Shown here: positions 52,628-62,253 of the stretch, in pieces
How positions within the stretch are numbered: the stretch's first letter is position 1
How the letters are laid out: the number at the start of each line of letters is the position of its first letter
Source of the DNA: Dyadobacter chenhuakuii
GTDB lineage: Bacteria > Bacteroidota > Bacteroidia > Cytophagales > Spirosomataceae
NCBI RefSeq assembly: GCF_023821985.2
Contig: NZ_CP098805.1
Span: 2,976,001-3,040,000, forward strand
Length of the DNA stretch: 64,000 nt
Direction: 5' to 3'
The notes under the pieces: generated by a model
Databases searched by the model: none
What the model was told of the DNA's origin: nothing
Seen by the model: only the letters and a program-made list of their open reading frames with translations
Position numbers and translations under genes: made by a program

Positions 52628-54181
52628 ATGCTAAGGAAGATCCCATGGCTTCAATATTACTTTTTCCAGATTTCTATTTGCCTTTGCCTTAGTAACCTGT
52701 CATGCGGAACGGAAGGCTCCGGGGAGTCGGTTGCCGAGGGAAAAGCACTCGCTGGAAAATATTGCTCAAACTGTCACCAGGTGCCCGATCCGGCTCTTCT
52801 GGACAAATCAACGTGGACAAATAATGTGTTGCCAGCTATGGCGGAGCAGCTTGGTATTGAGGTCCTGGAAGGAAACATTTACCTGCATAGCCAACAATCT
52901 GCGCTCTCCTCCGCGGACTGGACGAAACTTGTACATTATTATCAAACCCTCGCTCCGGACACATTGCAAGTTCCTAACGGTTACAAACACACGCAGGACT
53001 GGGCCGTATTTACATTGAAGCAGCCAAAAATTGAATTATCTGCCGTAAGCAGCACATTATTAGTTGCAATCGATTCGTCCAGGCAACGCCTCTACACCAG
53101 CGACCTGGAAAACCCGGGCCTGTATACTTCCGACCGCCTGGAACAACGCAAGCTGCTCACCACGCTTCCCTCCTCCGCCATCGACATTTGTTTTCCGACG
53201 CTAAAAAACCCAGAAATGGCGATCACATGCATGGGCGGCATGCGTGCCCTGGACATTACTAAGGGCCAAATATTCACTTTGGATAAAAAACGCGGCACCC
53301 AACCCGAAATGATATCGCAGGACCTCATCCGGCCGATCCAGAGCCAACCCATAGATTACAACAAAGACGGATTACAAGACTACCTGGTCTGTGCATTCGG
53401 CCATAACAGAGGCGGCCTATACATCCTGAAACAGCTTGCGGACAAGCCAACTTCCGGCAGTAAGTTTGAGAAAGTGGTGGTAAGGGAAATGCCGGGGGCA
53501 ACGCAAAGCTATATACGTGACCTGAATAGTGATGGCTGGCCTGATATCATGACGCTTTTTGCACATGCAGACGAAGGGATCTGGGTTTTTATGAATGACC
53601 AGAAAGGAGGATTTATTGAAAAGAATGTGCTTCGGTTTCCTTCTGTATATGGTTCTAGCAGCTTTCAGCTCATTGATGTCACGCAAGACGGCGAGCCGGA
53701 CATTGTTTACACAGCTGGTGATAACAGCGACTTTTCGAGGGTTTTGAAACCTTACCACGGCCTTTATATTTTTGAAAACACAGGAAACCTGACATTCAGG
53801 CAAAGCTATTTTTATCCTATTAATGGCTGCACAAAAGCCGTGGCGTCAGATTTTGATCAGGACGGCGACATGGACATTGCGACCATTGCCTTTTTCGCGG
53901 ATTTTCAGAAGAAGCCGCAGGAAGGCTTTTTGTATTTTGAACAAACCGATGCAGCGCCTAAGCAGCAACCGAATTTCAAACCGCACGCCGTGCCCGTGCA
54001 TACGCATGGCCGCTGGATCTGTATGGATGTCGAAGACTACGACGGCGATGGAGACGACGACATTGTTTTGGGAAATTTTTCAAAAGGTTTTTTGAATCAG
54101 GAAAGCTCGAAACCAACCTGGAATGTGCATATCCCTTATGTGCTGCTTGAAAACAAAACACTGTCTGCAAAATTGCAATAG
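52628..54181 (+). CDS. Lipoprotein with c-type heme site and FG-GAP/VCBS repeats
   Basis: 517 residues. Lipobox LSNLSC (Cys26), then a short cytochrome-c-like part with heme motif CSNCH (Cys46, Cys49, His50) and a possible Met ligand near residue 71 (LPAMAEQLG). From about residue 130 the sequence is a beta-propeller of FG-GAP type (DYNKDGLQDYLVC, DLNSDGWPDIMTLF, DVTQDGEPDIVYT, DFDQDGDMDIATI, DYDGDGDDDIVLG). It diverges from susC of cassette 3 across 233 bp. It could pass electrons between a surface complex and periplasmic carriers; the partner is unknown. The stop is one base from the stop of the convergent gene. Confidence 0.85.
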   Translation: MLRKIPWLQYYFFQISICLCLSNLSCGTEGSGESVAEGKALAGKYCSNCHQVPDPALLDKSTWTNNVLPAMAEQLGIEVLEGNIYLHSQQSALSSADWTKLVHYYQTLAPDTLQVPNGYKHTQDWAVFTLKQPKIELSAVSSTLLVAIDSSRQRLYTSDLENPGLYTSDRLEQRKLLTTLPSSAIDICFPTLKNPEMAITCMGGMRALDITKGQIFTLDKKRGTQPEMISQDLIRPIQSQPIDYNKDGLQDYLVCAFGHNRGGLYILKQLADKPTSGSKFEKVVVREMPGATQSYIRDLNSDGWPDIMTLFAHADEGIWVFMNDQKGGFIEKNVLRFPSVYGSSSFQLIDVTQDGEPDIVYTAGDNSDFSRVLKPYHGLYIFENTGNLTFRQSYFYPINGCTKAVASDFDQDGDMDIATIAFFADFQKKPQEGFLYFEQTDAAPKQQPNFKPHAVPVHTHGRWICMDVEDYDGDGDDDIVLGNFSKGFLNQESSKPTWNVHIPYVLLENKTLSAKLQ

Positions 54182-54182
54182 G

Positions 54183-55328
54183 CTAATCGTCTCTTTTCCA
54201 GTCTGCTGGCAGCAGGGATGAGAAACGATCGTTACCCAGGTCGCCCGCAATCTCAAATCCCATGGGAATAGAAACCCATCCCGAAGGCGTAATGACCATA
54301 TATCCCTGAGGCAGTGTGATTTGTGTGTAAGCATATGGCATGTCCGAATAAGGCGATCTTCCCTTTTTCTTCATATAAAAAACTTCTAACTGCGTGCCCG
54401 ACACCACCAGCCGCTCGGTTACCAACTCTCCGGGCCGGATGAGCCGCATCCCGCGGATCTGCTCAATGCGGTTATGCAAATGATTGGCAATGGTGTTGTA
54501 GCCATTTTGCGTCCGCACCGTGTTGAACCTGCGCATGGAATCGGGAATTGCCTGATATACTTTGAAACCTTCCTCCTGCAAACTGTCCGACACCATACTC
54601 GACAATAAATGCTTCACAGAGCCCTGGTAAGCGATCTTTTGGTTAGTTCGCCATTGTTTTTTCTGTATGCTGTCTTTCGGCACCAGCAGCTCAAATCTCG
54701 TGCTGCCACCATAGAATAGCTTTCCGTTGAAATAATCAAAATCGTCCAGATCCTGATGAATGCGGTAACCTAATGCAAGGTTTTCAATGATCAGCGGCTT
54801 GGTCGTTTGCGCAGTTAAATGCTTGTCATCGTCCTCGGAAATCCGCAAAACCTGCGGGTTAACAATCCTGCATTGCTTGCTAAAACGGCTGTTTCCGAGC
54901 AGTTCGCGGGTGATAATTTTCAAGTTCCGCTCGCGTTTTTTATTCTTTTTAGCATAAACCGTAACGCCTTGCAGCTCCATTCCTTCCCTCAGCTTAAAAA
55001 GGACAGTCTTCACGCCCGGCTGCTCAAACCGCAATGTTTGTTTCACAGTTTCATAACCCAAAAACGACACTGCCATTTCAAGATTACCAATGGACAAATT
55101 CGTCAGCCGGTAATTGCCATTCTCGTCCGCATTCGTTCCTATGGTGGAATTATTAATAAAAACGTTGGCAAACGGAAGTGGCTTACCCGTTTTCTCGTCG
55201 GTCACCTTTCCAGTAAGCGTAACCATTCCGCCTTGCTGCGCATATACCTGGCACAGACTGAAAACGGCGATGACGAACGTCAACCAAAAACGATATAAGG
55301 CATTAGGTTTAAGCAAATTATTAATCAC
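54183..55328 (-). CDS. Carboxypeptidase-regulatory-like domain protein
   Basis: 381 residues, start codon GTG at 55328. Signal peptide cleaved near VYAQQG. Residues about 36-120 form a carboxypeptidase-D regulatory-like beta-sandwich (LTGKVTDEKTGKPLPFANVFI, NGNYRLTNL, VSFLGYETV), the same domain that precedes SusC plugs. The remaining 260 residues have no plug or barrel but a conserved Bacteroidota outer-membrane-associated look (LALGYRIHQDLDDFDYFNGKLFYGG). Function unknown; it is not a transporter because the TonB barrel is missing. Monocistronic. Confidence 0.78.
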   Translation of the reverse strand: MINNLLKPNALYRFWLTFVIAVFSLCQVYAQQGGMVTLTGKVTDEKTGKPLPFANVFINNSTIGTNADENGNYRLTNLSIGNLEMAVSFLGYETVKQTLRFEQPGVKTVLFKLREGMELQGVTVYAKKNKKRERNLKIITRELLGNSRFSKQCRIVNPQVLRISEDDDKHLTAQTTKPLIIENLALGYRIHQDLDDFDYFNGKLFYGGSTRFELLVPKDSIQKKQWRTNQKIAYQGSVKHLLSSMVSDSLQEEGFKVYQAIPDSMRRFNTVRTQNGYNTIANHLHNRIEQIRGMRLIRPGELVTERLVVSGTQLEVFYMKKKGRSPYSDMPYAYTQITLPQGYMVITPSGWVSIPMGFEIAGDLGNDRFSSLLPADWKRDD

Positions 55329-55415
55329 GAGCGTTGTCAGAATCCGGCACTTTTACTTCAAATATAAAACGACGGACGCATACAGGCGCGCTGTTTGCTG
55401 AAATAGGCAAAAAAA

Positions 55416-55440
55416 AGGCTGCTCCGCCAGGGAACAGCCT
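55416..55440 (-). terminator. Intrinsic terminator after the phosphosugar mutase gene
   Basis: Ten-base arms (55416-55425 and 55431-55440, one mismatch) with a short loop. On the minus strand the stem is followed by an unbroken T-run (eight Ts). Confidence 0.8.
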
Positions 55441-55463
55441 CTCCAATTCTATTTATAAACGAA

Positions 55464-57227
55464 TTATTTCAACCCAAGCTCCTCGCCTATTGCGCTCACT
55501 TTTGCTTTCAGGCTGGCATATACATTGTCGAAATCTTCGTTTTTCTCCAGCGCAGCGCGAACACCTACGTAGAACTTAATTTTTGGTTCCGTTCCGGATG
55601 GGCGGCATGTGAATTTCGTTCCGTCTTCGGTGAAGAATTGAAGCACATTAGATGGTTCGATCCCCATTTCCCCCGATGGAATTGAATGCGTGGTTCCGCT
55701 GATAAAGTCTACCGTGCTTAACGCTTTGTAATCATCCATTCTGATCACAGGTGAGCCTGCCAATGTTTTAGGCGGATTAGCACGGAAATCGGCCATCATC
55801 TGCTGGATTTCATCAGCTCCGGTTTTTCCTTTTTTGGTTAAAGAAATGAGTCCTTCATAATAGAAACCAAATTGCTTGTAGATTTCCATCAACATATCAA
55901 ACAGGCTCAACCCTTTATCCTTAGCGTAAGCAGTTAATTCCGCGATCATGGCGCAGGAAGCGATCGCATCCTTGTCACGAACTGCGTCGCCAATCAGGTA
56001 ACCATAGCTTTCTTCACCACCACCGATGAATTGCTCAACGCCTTCTTTTTCACGGATAACCTGTGCAATGTATTTAAAACCGGTCAGCGTGTTATAACAT
56101 TTCACATCGTAAGCCGCCGCCATTTTATCAATTAAGTCGGTAGTAACAATGGTTTTACAAACAAACTGAGTTCCTGTTAGCTTGCCGGCATCTTTCCACG
56201 CATTCAAAAGATAATAGATCAGCACACTGGCAGTTTGGTTACCATTTAAAAGCTGGATCTCGCCATGATGGTTTTTCACCGCAATTCCTACACGGTCTGC
56301 ATCCGGATCGGTTCCTAATACCAGGTCTGCATCAATTTCCCTGGCTTTCTCAACCGCCTTGGACATGGCTTCACTTTCCTCCGGATTTGGATAAACCACC
56401 GTTGGGAACTGGCCGTTTCCTTTTGGCTCTGCCTGCTCTTCAATCACAGTAACTGCCTCGAAACCCATTTTGGCCAAAAGCGCAGGAACCAATGTTACCC
56501 CCGTTCCGTGCAATGGTGTATAAACTATTTTAAGGCCTTTCTGACGTTCCAAAGCACCTTTTGAAATGGAGAGCGACAGAATATGATCCATATATTTTTC
56601 ATCAACATCTGCACCGATCTTAATGATCTTCGACGCATCACCGTCAAATTTCACGTCATCAATCGAAGTGATTGCATTCACCTCGTTGATAATGTTCGTG
56701 TCGTGCGGTGCAACTACCTGAGAACCATCATCCCAGTATGCTTTGTAGCCATTATATTCTTTCGGGTTATGCGAAGCCGTTACAACCACACCGCTTTTAC
56801 AACCCAGCAAACGGATCGCAAACGATAGCTCAGGAGTAGGACGAAGCGCTTCAAAAAGATAAACGGTGATGCCATTTGCAGAAAAAATATCGGCAATGAT
56901 TTTGGCAAATTCATCCGATTTAATGCGGCTGTCGTATGCAATCGCCACTTTTATTTCTTCGTTCGGAAATGCCTGGTTCAGATAATTTGCTAAACCCTGC
57001 GTTGCGGTGCCCACTGTGTAGCGGTTCATGCGGTTGGAACCGATCCCGATAAGGCCTCTCAGCCCGCCGGTCCCGAATTCAAGGTCTTTATAAAATGCGT
57101 CTGTCAGTTCAGTATCGTTTCCTTCATCGATTAATTGCTGAATGGATTGTTTGGTATCGATATCATAATCACCGTTGAGCCAGCTGCTCACTTTGGTCAT
57201 TACACTAGGTTCCAATTTTGCAGTCAT
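55464..57227 (-). CDS. Phosphoglucomutase/phosphomannomutase-family enzyme
   Basis: 587 residues of the alpha-D-phosphohexomutase family. Active-site TASHNPKEYNGYK with phosphoserine Ser152; metal loop DPDADRVGIA; sugar-binding loop GGEESYGYL; phosphate-binding loop RPSGTEPKIKFYVG. The length fits the PGM2-like bacterial group. It interconverts hexose 1- and 6-phosphates, with glucose the likely substrate. It lies 49 bp downstream of the GH63-like glucosidase gene, so the pair may link glucan breakdown with glucose-phosphate metabolism. A terminator follows. Confidence 0.94.
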   Translation of the reverse strand: MTAKLEPSVMTKVSSWLNGDYDIDTKQSIQQLIDEGNDTELTDAFYKDLEFGTGGLRGLIGIGSNRMNRYTVGTATQGLANYLNQAFPNEEIKVAIAYDSRIKSDEFAKIIADIFSANGITVYLFEALRPTPELSFAIRLLGCKSGVVVTASHNPKEYNGYKAYWDDGSQVVAPHDTNIINEVNAITSIDDVKFDGDASKIIKIGADVDEKYMDHILSLSISKGALERQKGLKIVYTPLHGTGVTLVPALLAKMGFEAVTVIEEQAEPKGNGQFPTVVYPNPEESEAMSKAVEKAREIDADLVLGTDPDADRVGIAVKNHHGEIQLLNGNQTASVLIYYLLNAWKDAGKLTGTQFVCKTIVTTDLIDKMAAAYDVKCYNTLTGFKYIAQVIREKEGVEQFIGGGEESYGYLIGDAVRDKDAIASCAMIAELTAYAKDKGLSLFDMLMEIYKQFGFYYEGLISLTKKGKTGADEIQQMMADFRANPPKTLAGSPVIRMDDYKALSTVDFISGTTHSIPSGEMGIEPSNVLQFFTEDGTKFTCRPSGTEPKIKFYVGVRAALEKNEDFDNVYASLKAKVSAIGEELGLK

Positions 57228-57276
57228 AAGTTGATTGGATGGAATTAATTGAAAATATACTTTATGGATTGTTGAG

Positions 57277-59967
57277 TTACTTACTGATTTCCAGCTCTTC
57301 TTTTTCTGGTTGCTTGGCAGTTTCCTTAGCAGTTTTGTGAATTAGCTCGGCTACAAGCCCTGTCCAACCGGTCTGATGGCTTGCGCCGCAACCGCGACCA
57401 TTATCTCCATGAAAATATTCGTAAAAAAGAATGTGTTCATTGAAATTCGGGTCTTTCTGCATTTTCTGGTCAACGCCATACACGGCCCGGTTGCCGTCTG
57501 CATCCTTTTTGAATATATCTATCAATCGGCATGCAATGGCCACAGCTGCTTCCTTAATCGTCGCCAGATTGCCGGAATTCGTTGGATATTCTACCATAAA
57601 ATCCTCGCCATAGTAAGCGTGGAATTTCATCAGGGAGTCAAATATGAGGTAATTTAATGGAAACCAGATTGGCCCGCGCCAGTTGGAATTCCCACCCATA
57701 ATGTCGGTAAGTGCCTCAGCCGGAGTATAATCCACTTGCAGCACCTCACCATTGATATAAAATTTATACGGATTTTCTTCGTGGTATTTAGACAAAGCCC
57801 TAACGCCATAGTCCGAAAGAAATTCATTTTCATCCAGCATCCGCTTCATGATCATTTTCATCCTGTGACCACGCAGAATGGATAGCAGGCGATTTTCTCC
57901 TTTACCGGACTCAAACCAGCGTGATATCAGCCTCGCCAGATCCGGTCTGTTTGCCAAAACCCATTCTACACGCCGTTTGAAGACAGGCATTTTATCGAGG
58001 TTTTGCGGATCAAGAATCTCAACTGCAAAAAGCGGGATAAGCCCCACTATTGACCTCACTTTGAGCAATATACTCTGTCCATTCGGAATGTGGATCACGT
58101 CATAATAGAACTGATCTTCTTCATCCCAAAGGCTTATCGAAGAATTTTTGCCTCCGATAGACTCCATAGCGCCCGCAATGTGCAGGAAGTGCTCGAAAAA
58201 TTTAGAAGCCATATCCTGATAAACCGGGTGCACAAGGGCGATTTCCACTGAAATACGCAGCATATTCAGCGTATACATCGCCATCCAGCCTGTGGCGTCG
58301 GCCTGTTGCAGTTTTCCGCCAAAAGGCATTGGCGTCGACCGGTCAAAAACCCCGATATTATCCAGGCCTAGGAAGCCGCCACTGAAAATGTTGTTGCCTG
58401 TATCATCCTTTTGGTTAACCCACCAGGTAAAGTTCAGGAGCAGCTTATGGAATATTTTTTCAAGAAATTCAATGTCCCCTACTCCGTTATTCTGCTCACG
58501 ATCAATCTCATACACCTTCCAGGTTGCCCAGCCGTGCACCGGCGGGTTTACGTCCGAGAAATTCCACTCATAAGCCGGAATCTGCCCATTTGGGTGCATA
58601 TAATACTCCCGAAGCAAAATTTCAAGCTGTCTTTTGGCAAAATCCGCATCCACCCTGGCCAGCGGGACACAGTGAAAAGCAAGGTCCCATGCAGCAAACC
58701 AAGGATATTCCCACTTATCCGGCATCGAAATAATGTTGGCCGCATACAAATGCTTCCACCCGGAATTCCGCCCCCATTTACGGCCTTGATTCGGCCCTGG
58801 CTGCGCCGGATCGCCCTTTAACCATTCGTAAACATTGTAATAATAAAACTGCTTGCTCCAAAGCATGCCTGCATACGCCTGCCGCTGAATGGATCGCAGA
58901 TCGGCATCTGCCACATCGCGCTGCAAATCGTCATAAAACTCGTCCGCCTCCCTGATCCTTTTTGCAAAAAGATCTTCAAAGCCGCCGAAAGGTTCTGAAA
59001 TCGTATGATTTACAAATCTTAATCTGAATGTAGTGCTTTCGCCAGCCTTAATCGTCCGTGTGAAACGGGCTGCTGCCTTCGTTCCAATGTTGTTCGGATT
59101 TACGGTGGAGGACTTTTTATTGCTGACAATGTAGTCGTTGATCCCGTCCTTCGGGTAGGCTGTATTGTTCGCAGTTCCGTATAGTTTTTTGAAGTTGGTC
59201 TCATTTTCGCAGAACAGCAGTTCGTCCGCGCCATCCAGATACAGGTTGTATTTCCCGTGTTTACGGTGCGTAACCTCTATCAAACGGTTCGAAATACCAT
59301 TCATGATCGGCTTATAATTGAAAGCCTCATATCCCCACGACCACGTATTTCTGAACATGATCGTTGGCAAAACCGTGATCGGAGCATCCTGGTCGCTGCG
59401 GTTGAAAACCGTTACCTTCATCATAATGTCCTCTTCATCGGCCTTGGCATGCTCAATGAAAATATCGAAATACTCATCATTCTCGAACACGCCTGTGTCC
59501 ATGATTTCATATTCCGGATCTTCTTTACCGCGCCGGCCGTTTTCCTGACGTAACTTTTCGTAAGGGAAAGCGTTCTGCGGGTATTTATAAAGCATTTTGG
59601 TATAAGAGTGCGTAGGTGTGCTATCCAGATAATAGTACATTTCCTTCACGTCTTCGCCATGATTAGACTCCCGGTTTGTGAGGCCAAAAATCCTTTCTTT
59701 CAGGATCTTATCTTTATGGTTCCAAAACCCGAACGAGAAACATATATGCTGCTTATTGTCAGAAAAACCTCCGATTCCGTCCTCGCCCCAGCGATAAGCT
59801 TTTGAGAGTGCCATCTCGTGGGTGATATAATTCCAGGCATCACCATTTCCACTGTAATCCTCACGAACCGTTCCCCACTGGCGTTCAGACAAATAAGGTC
59901 CCCACTTTTTCCACCCTGTATTCTCTTTTTGCAGGCTTAGTCTTACTTTTTCCGCGCCGTGTGCCAT
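57277..59967 (-). CDS. GH63-like glucosidase (MGH1-type (alpha/alpha)6 barrel)
   Basis: 896 residues, no signal peptide, so cytoplasmic. The N-terminal domain (WGPYLSERQWGTVREDYSG, EDGIGGFSD) and the C-terminal (alpha/alpha)6-type region (KWEYPWFAAWDLAFHCVPLA, GGFLGLDNIGVFDRST, ATGWMAMYTLNMLRI, WRGPIWFPLNYLIF, CGASHQTGWTGLVAEL) match bacterial GH63-type proteins related to mannosylglycerate/glucosylglycerate hydrolases and processing glucosidase I. Asp in AWDLAF and Glu/Asp in the GLDNIG region are candidate catalytic residues. The substrate is probably a glucoside; which one is uncertain. Confidence 0.87.
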   Translation of the reverse strand: MAHGAEKVRLSLQKENTGWKKWGPYLSERQWGTVREDYSGNGDAWNYITHEMALSKAYRWGEDGIGGFSDNKQHICFSFGFWNHKDKILKERIFGLTNRESNHGEDVKEMYYYLDSTPTHSYTKMLYKYPQNAFPYEKLRQENGRRGKEDPEYEIMDTGVFENDEYFDIFIEHAKADEEDIMMKVTVFNRSDQDAPITVLPTIMFRNTWSWGYEAFNYKPIMNGISNRLIEVTHRKHGKYNLYLDGADELLFCENETNFKKLYGTANNTAYPKDGINDYIVSNKKSSTVNPNNIGTKAAARFTRTIKAGESTTFRLRFVNHTISEPFGGFEDLFAKRIREADEFYDDLQRDVADADLRSIQRQAYAGMLWSKQFYYYNVYEWLKGDPAQPGPNQGRKWGRNSGWKHLYAANIISMPDKWEYPWFAAWDLAFHCVPLARVDADFAKRQLEILLREYYMHPNGQIPAYEWNFSDVNPPVHGWATWKVYEIDREQNNGVGDIEFLEKIFHKLLLNFTWWVNQKDDTGNNIFSGGFLGLDNIGVFDRSTPMPFGGKLQQADATGWMAMYTLNMLRISVEIALVHPVYQDMASKFFEHFLHIAGAMESIGGKNSSISLWDEEDQFYYDVIHIPNGQSILLKVRSIVGLIPLFAVEILDPQNLDKMPVFKRRVEWVLANRPDLARLISRWFESGKGENRLLSILRGHRMKMIMKRMLDENEFLSDYGVRALSKYHEENPYKFYINGEVLQVDYTPAEALTDIMGGNSNWRGPIWFPLNYLIFDSLMKFHAYYGEDFMVEYPTNSGNLATIKEAAVAIACRLIDIFKKDADGNRAVYGVDQKMQKDPNFNEHILFYEYFHGDNGRGCGASHQTGWTGLVAELIHKTAKETAKQPEKEELEISK

Positions 59968-60055
59968 TAATTTATATTTTTCTGAAAGGAATGAAAATCT
60001 CTTTGTAAAACTAAAAACTTAATCGGCAAATCATCACCGATCAGCAAATTTCACC

Positions 60056-61765
60056 TCAAACTGCAAGTGATTCCAGGTCATTGTAGACGCTTACCTGATA
60101 GTTTACTTTGCCTGCATAAAATGCAGTCGTTTCAGCTGCCCTCTGCGCCGTTTCGGTCAATAATGGATGGCGTTCCGTGTGCAACAATGCTTCCACATCC
60201 GCTACATATTCCTTGAACATCAGCGGATTGGTTAACACATAATATTTTCCATCCGAAGCATGAAGGACAGGAATTGGCTTCACTTCTCCTTCCGCATTCA
60301 TCCTGCCATATTTTGACCGTGCTGCTATATAATCTTCATCAGTTGAAGCAAATACGATAAATTTCGAAGGTTTGCTTTTAGCATTCTCCGCCCTGATTTT
60401 CGCATCAAGACCATCCAGCAAAGTCCTTAATTGCCAGATATTTTTCCCGGAACGGATCCTTTCCCGGATCGACTGCCTCACAAGATAGGTAAGCGCATGC
60501 GTCACATTCAGCCCAATTTCAGCCATCTGCTTGAAGATGAATGATGTAGGTGACATTCCGGGAATCGTATTAGGGTCATGGAGCACAATGGTGCCTTCCG
60601 GTGTCAGAAATCCGTCGATACGGACGCAAACATCAATGCCCAGTTGTTCAAAAACGGTCGCTATCACCTTTTGGATCTCCTGATTCAGTTCAAGCGTTGT
60701 ATCAACGGGAATGCGTTTGCGGCTTGCTCCGGGCTTATATTTTGCATTAAAATCAAAAACCTGCACCATTTTGATCACCTCGCTGGGCGGCAGCGCCAAC
60801 GGTTTCCCGTTATCAAGCTGGATGCAGCCGCAGGAAAACTCCTGCCCGCTGACAAACTCTTCTATTAAAACCTGGTCTTCACCATTAGCGCTGCTGAGAA
60901 CGGCAGGTTCATTTGCTGTTGAGAAATAGCTGTCCAGCACATCGATCAGCTTTGCCGGGTGATATATCATTTCACCATTCAAAACCAGCGGAAACCCGAT
61001 TCCCTCATCAAGATTTGCCACTTTTTGTGCCCAAGCCTGTTTTTCGGATCCGCCCAGCGCCGTCCAGGTCGCGCCATCGAGCTCCACCTGGAAAAAGCAT
61101 TGGTTAACTGCTGATATAAATTCTTCCAAAGAATCGTCCTTCACAATAGCAACGCCGATAGAAGACCCCTGATGCGGCGCTTTAATGACCAACGGAAGTC
61201 CTAAATGTTTTTTAAGAACCTGAAAAAGAATTGGATACTCGTTTGGAATCCATTGATCGTAACGCAATGTCCAGCTCTTTTTCTGCTGACCATTCACCAA
61301 TGTGATCATTTCATTTTGAAGAATTTTATCAATTCCGACTGCCGAACCCATTAAACCGGGCCCGCTGTAAGGAATTTTATACCATTCCAACAAACCCTGA
61401 ATTGCACCGTCCTCACAATCAGGGCCATGCATGGCCAGGAATACGAAATCGAAATGTTGTTTGAATTGTTCAGGAGATATCTCTACCCCAATTTCGGAAG
61501 GAACGGACTCGTTGGCGAGCTCCGGATGGGATTCTATATAGGTTTTAAAACCAGTTTGCTGGATGCTTCGCGACGGATAGAACTCCCTGATCTCACTGGC
61601 ATACATAAGTGGTTTTTCCAGCAGGATAAAACGTCCGAAACTATCCACAAAGACCGGAACTGGCTCAAAAAGTGATTTATCCAGGTATTCAAAAGCAGTT
61701 TTTCCACCAGCAAATGAAATTTCCCTTTCGCGGGAAGGTCCTCCGAAAAAAATTCCGATACGCAT
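60056..61765 (-). CDS. D-alanine--D-alanine ligase-like ATP-grasp protein with C-terminal extension
   Basis: 569 residues, against 300-370 for usual Ddl enzymes. N-terminal Ddl signature GIFFGGPSREREISFAGG, then FLAMHGPDCEDGAIQGLLE, YSGPGLMGSAVGIDK, the ATP-grasp KAPHQGSSIGVAIV, and the metal/catalytic part DGFLTPEGTIVLHDPNTIPGMSPTSF (about 390-405). Extra length comes from an insertion within the ATP-grasp region and about 130 residues after the catalytic core (KPSKFIVFASTDEDYIAARSK and onward). It may ligate D-Ala-D-Ala or another amino acid pair; a second, normal Ddl elsewhere cannot be excluded. Cytoplasmic. Confidence 0.82.
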   Translation of the reverse strand: MRIGIFFGGPSREREISFAGGKTAFEYLDKSLFEPVPVFVDSFGRFILLEKPLMYASEIREFYPSRSIQQTGFKTYIESHPELANESVPSEIGVEISPEQFKQHFDFVFLAMHGPDCEDGAIQGLLEWYKIPYSGPGLMGSAVGIDKILQNEMITLVNGQQKKSWTLRYDQWIPNEYPILFQVLKKHLGLPLVIKAPHQGSSIGVAIVKDDSLEEFISAVNQCFFQVELDGATWTALGGSEKQAWAQKVANLDEGIGFPLVLNGEMIYHPAKLIDVLDSYFSTANEPAVLSSANGEDQVLIEEFVSGQEFSCGCIQLDNGKPLALPPSEVIKMVQVFDFNAKYKPGASRKRIPVDTTLELNQEIQKVIATVFEQLGIDVCVRIDGFLTPEGTIVLHDPNTIPGMSPTSFIFKQMAEIGLNVTHALTYLVRQSIRERIRSGKNIWQLRTLLDGLDAKIRAENAKSKPSKFIVFASTDEDYIAARSKYGRMNAEGEVKPIPVLHASDGKYYVLTNPLMFKEYVADVEALLHTERHPLLTETAQRAAETTAFYAGKVNYQVSVYNDLESLAV

Positions 61766-61864
61766 ATTTAAATGTCAGGTAAAATCTTCTAAATCTTACG
61801 CGCAATATAACGTACTAATCGGGACGAATCAATTTCTGGCTGAAATGCCCGAAAATTTTAAATA

Positions 61865-61897
61865 AAAAAGCAGCCTTCCGTTCAGAAAAGCTGCCTT
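61865..61897 (-). terminator. Possible terminator after the NifU-domain gene
   Basis: GCAGC (61870-61874) pairs with GCTGC (61890-61894), with flanking A/T pairs around a mismatch, and the minus strand continues into a T-rich run. The stem is short, so this is tentative. Confidence 0.5.
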
Positions 61898-61929
61898 TGA
61901 TCAAATAAGGTTATAAAAACCGGCTTGTT

Positions 61930-62187
61930 TTAAGCCAATTCAGGGACATTCACAGAAACAACTTTGCTAACATAAGGAACAGCTTTGCGAATGGATTCTT
62001 CCAGACCTGCGCGGAATGTCATTGCACTCATAGGGCAGCTTTGGCAAGAGCCCTGCAACTCCAATTTAACGACCAGATCATCAGTCAATTCCACAAATTT
62101 CACATCTCCACCGTCTGCGTGCAAATAAGGTCGTACCGTATCGAGTGCCTGCTCGATGAGCTCTATTATTTTTTCTTTTGAATCCAT
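61930..62187 (-). CDS. NifU-like C-terminal domain protein (Fe-S scaffold)
   Basis: 85 residues, a stand-alone NifU C-terminal domain: RPYLHADGGDVKFVEL followed by the cluster-binding Cys48-x-x-Cys51 (CQSCPMSAMTF) and the closing GLEESIRKAVPYV. Two subunits would bind a [4Fe-4S] cluster and hand it to client proteins. It lies 66 bp downstream of the Mrp-type ATPase gene and is likely co-transcribed; both are Fe-S carriers. Confidence 0.92.
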   Translation of the reverse strand: MDSKEKIIELIEQALDTVRPYLHADGGDVKFVELTDDLVVKLELQGSCQSCPMSAMTFRAGLEESIRKAVPYVSKVVSVNVPELA

Positions 62188-62253
62188 TGTTAAAAAATCT
62201 ATTTGCTAAGGTGCAAGAATATATTCAAAAAATCAAATCATTAACATATAATG

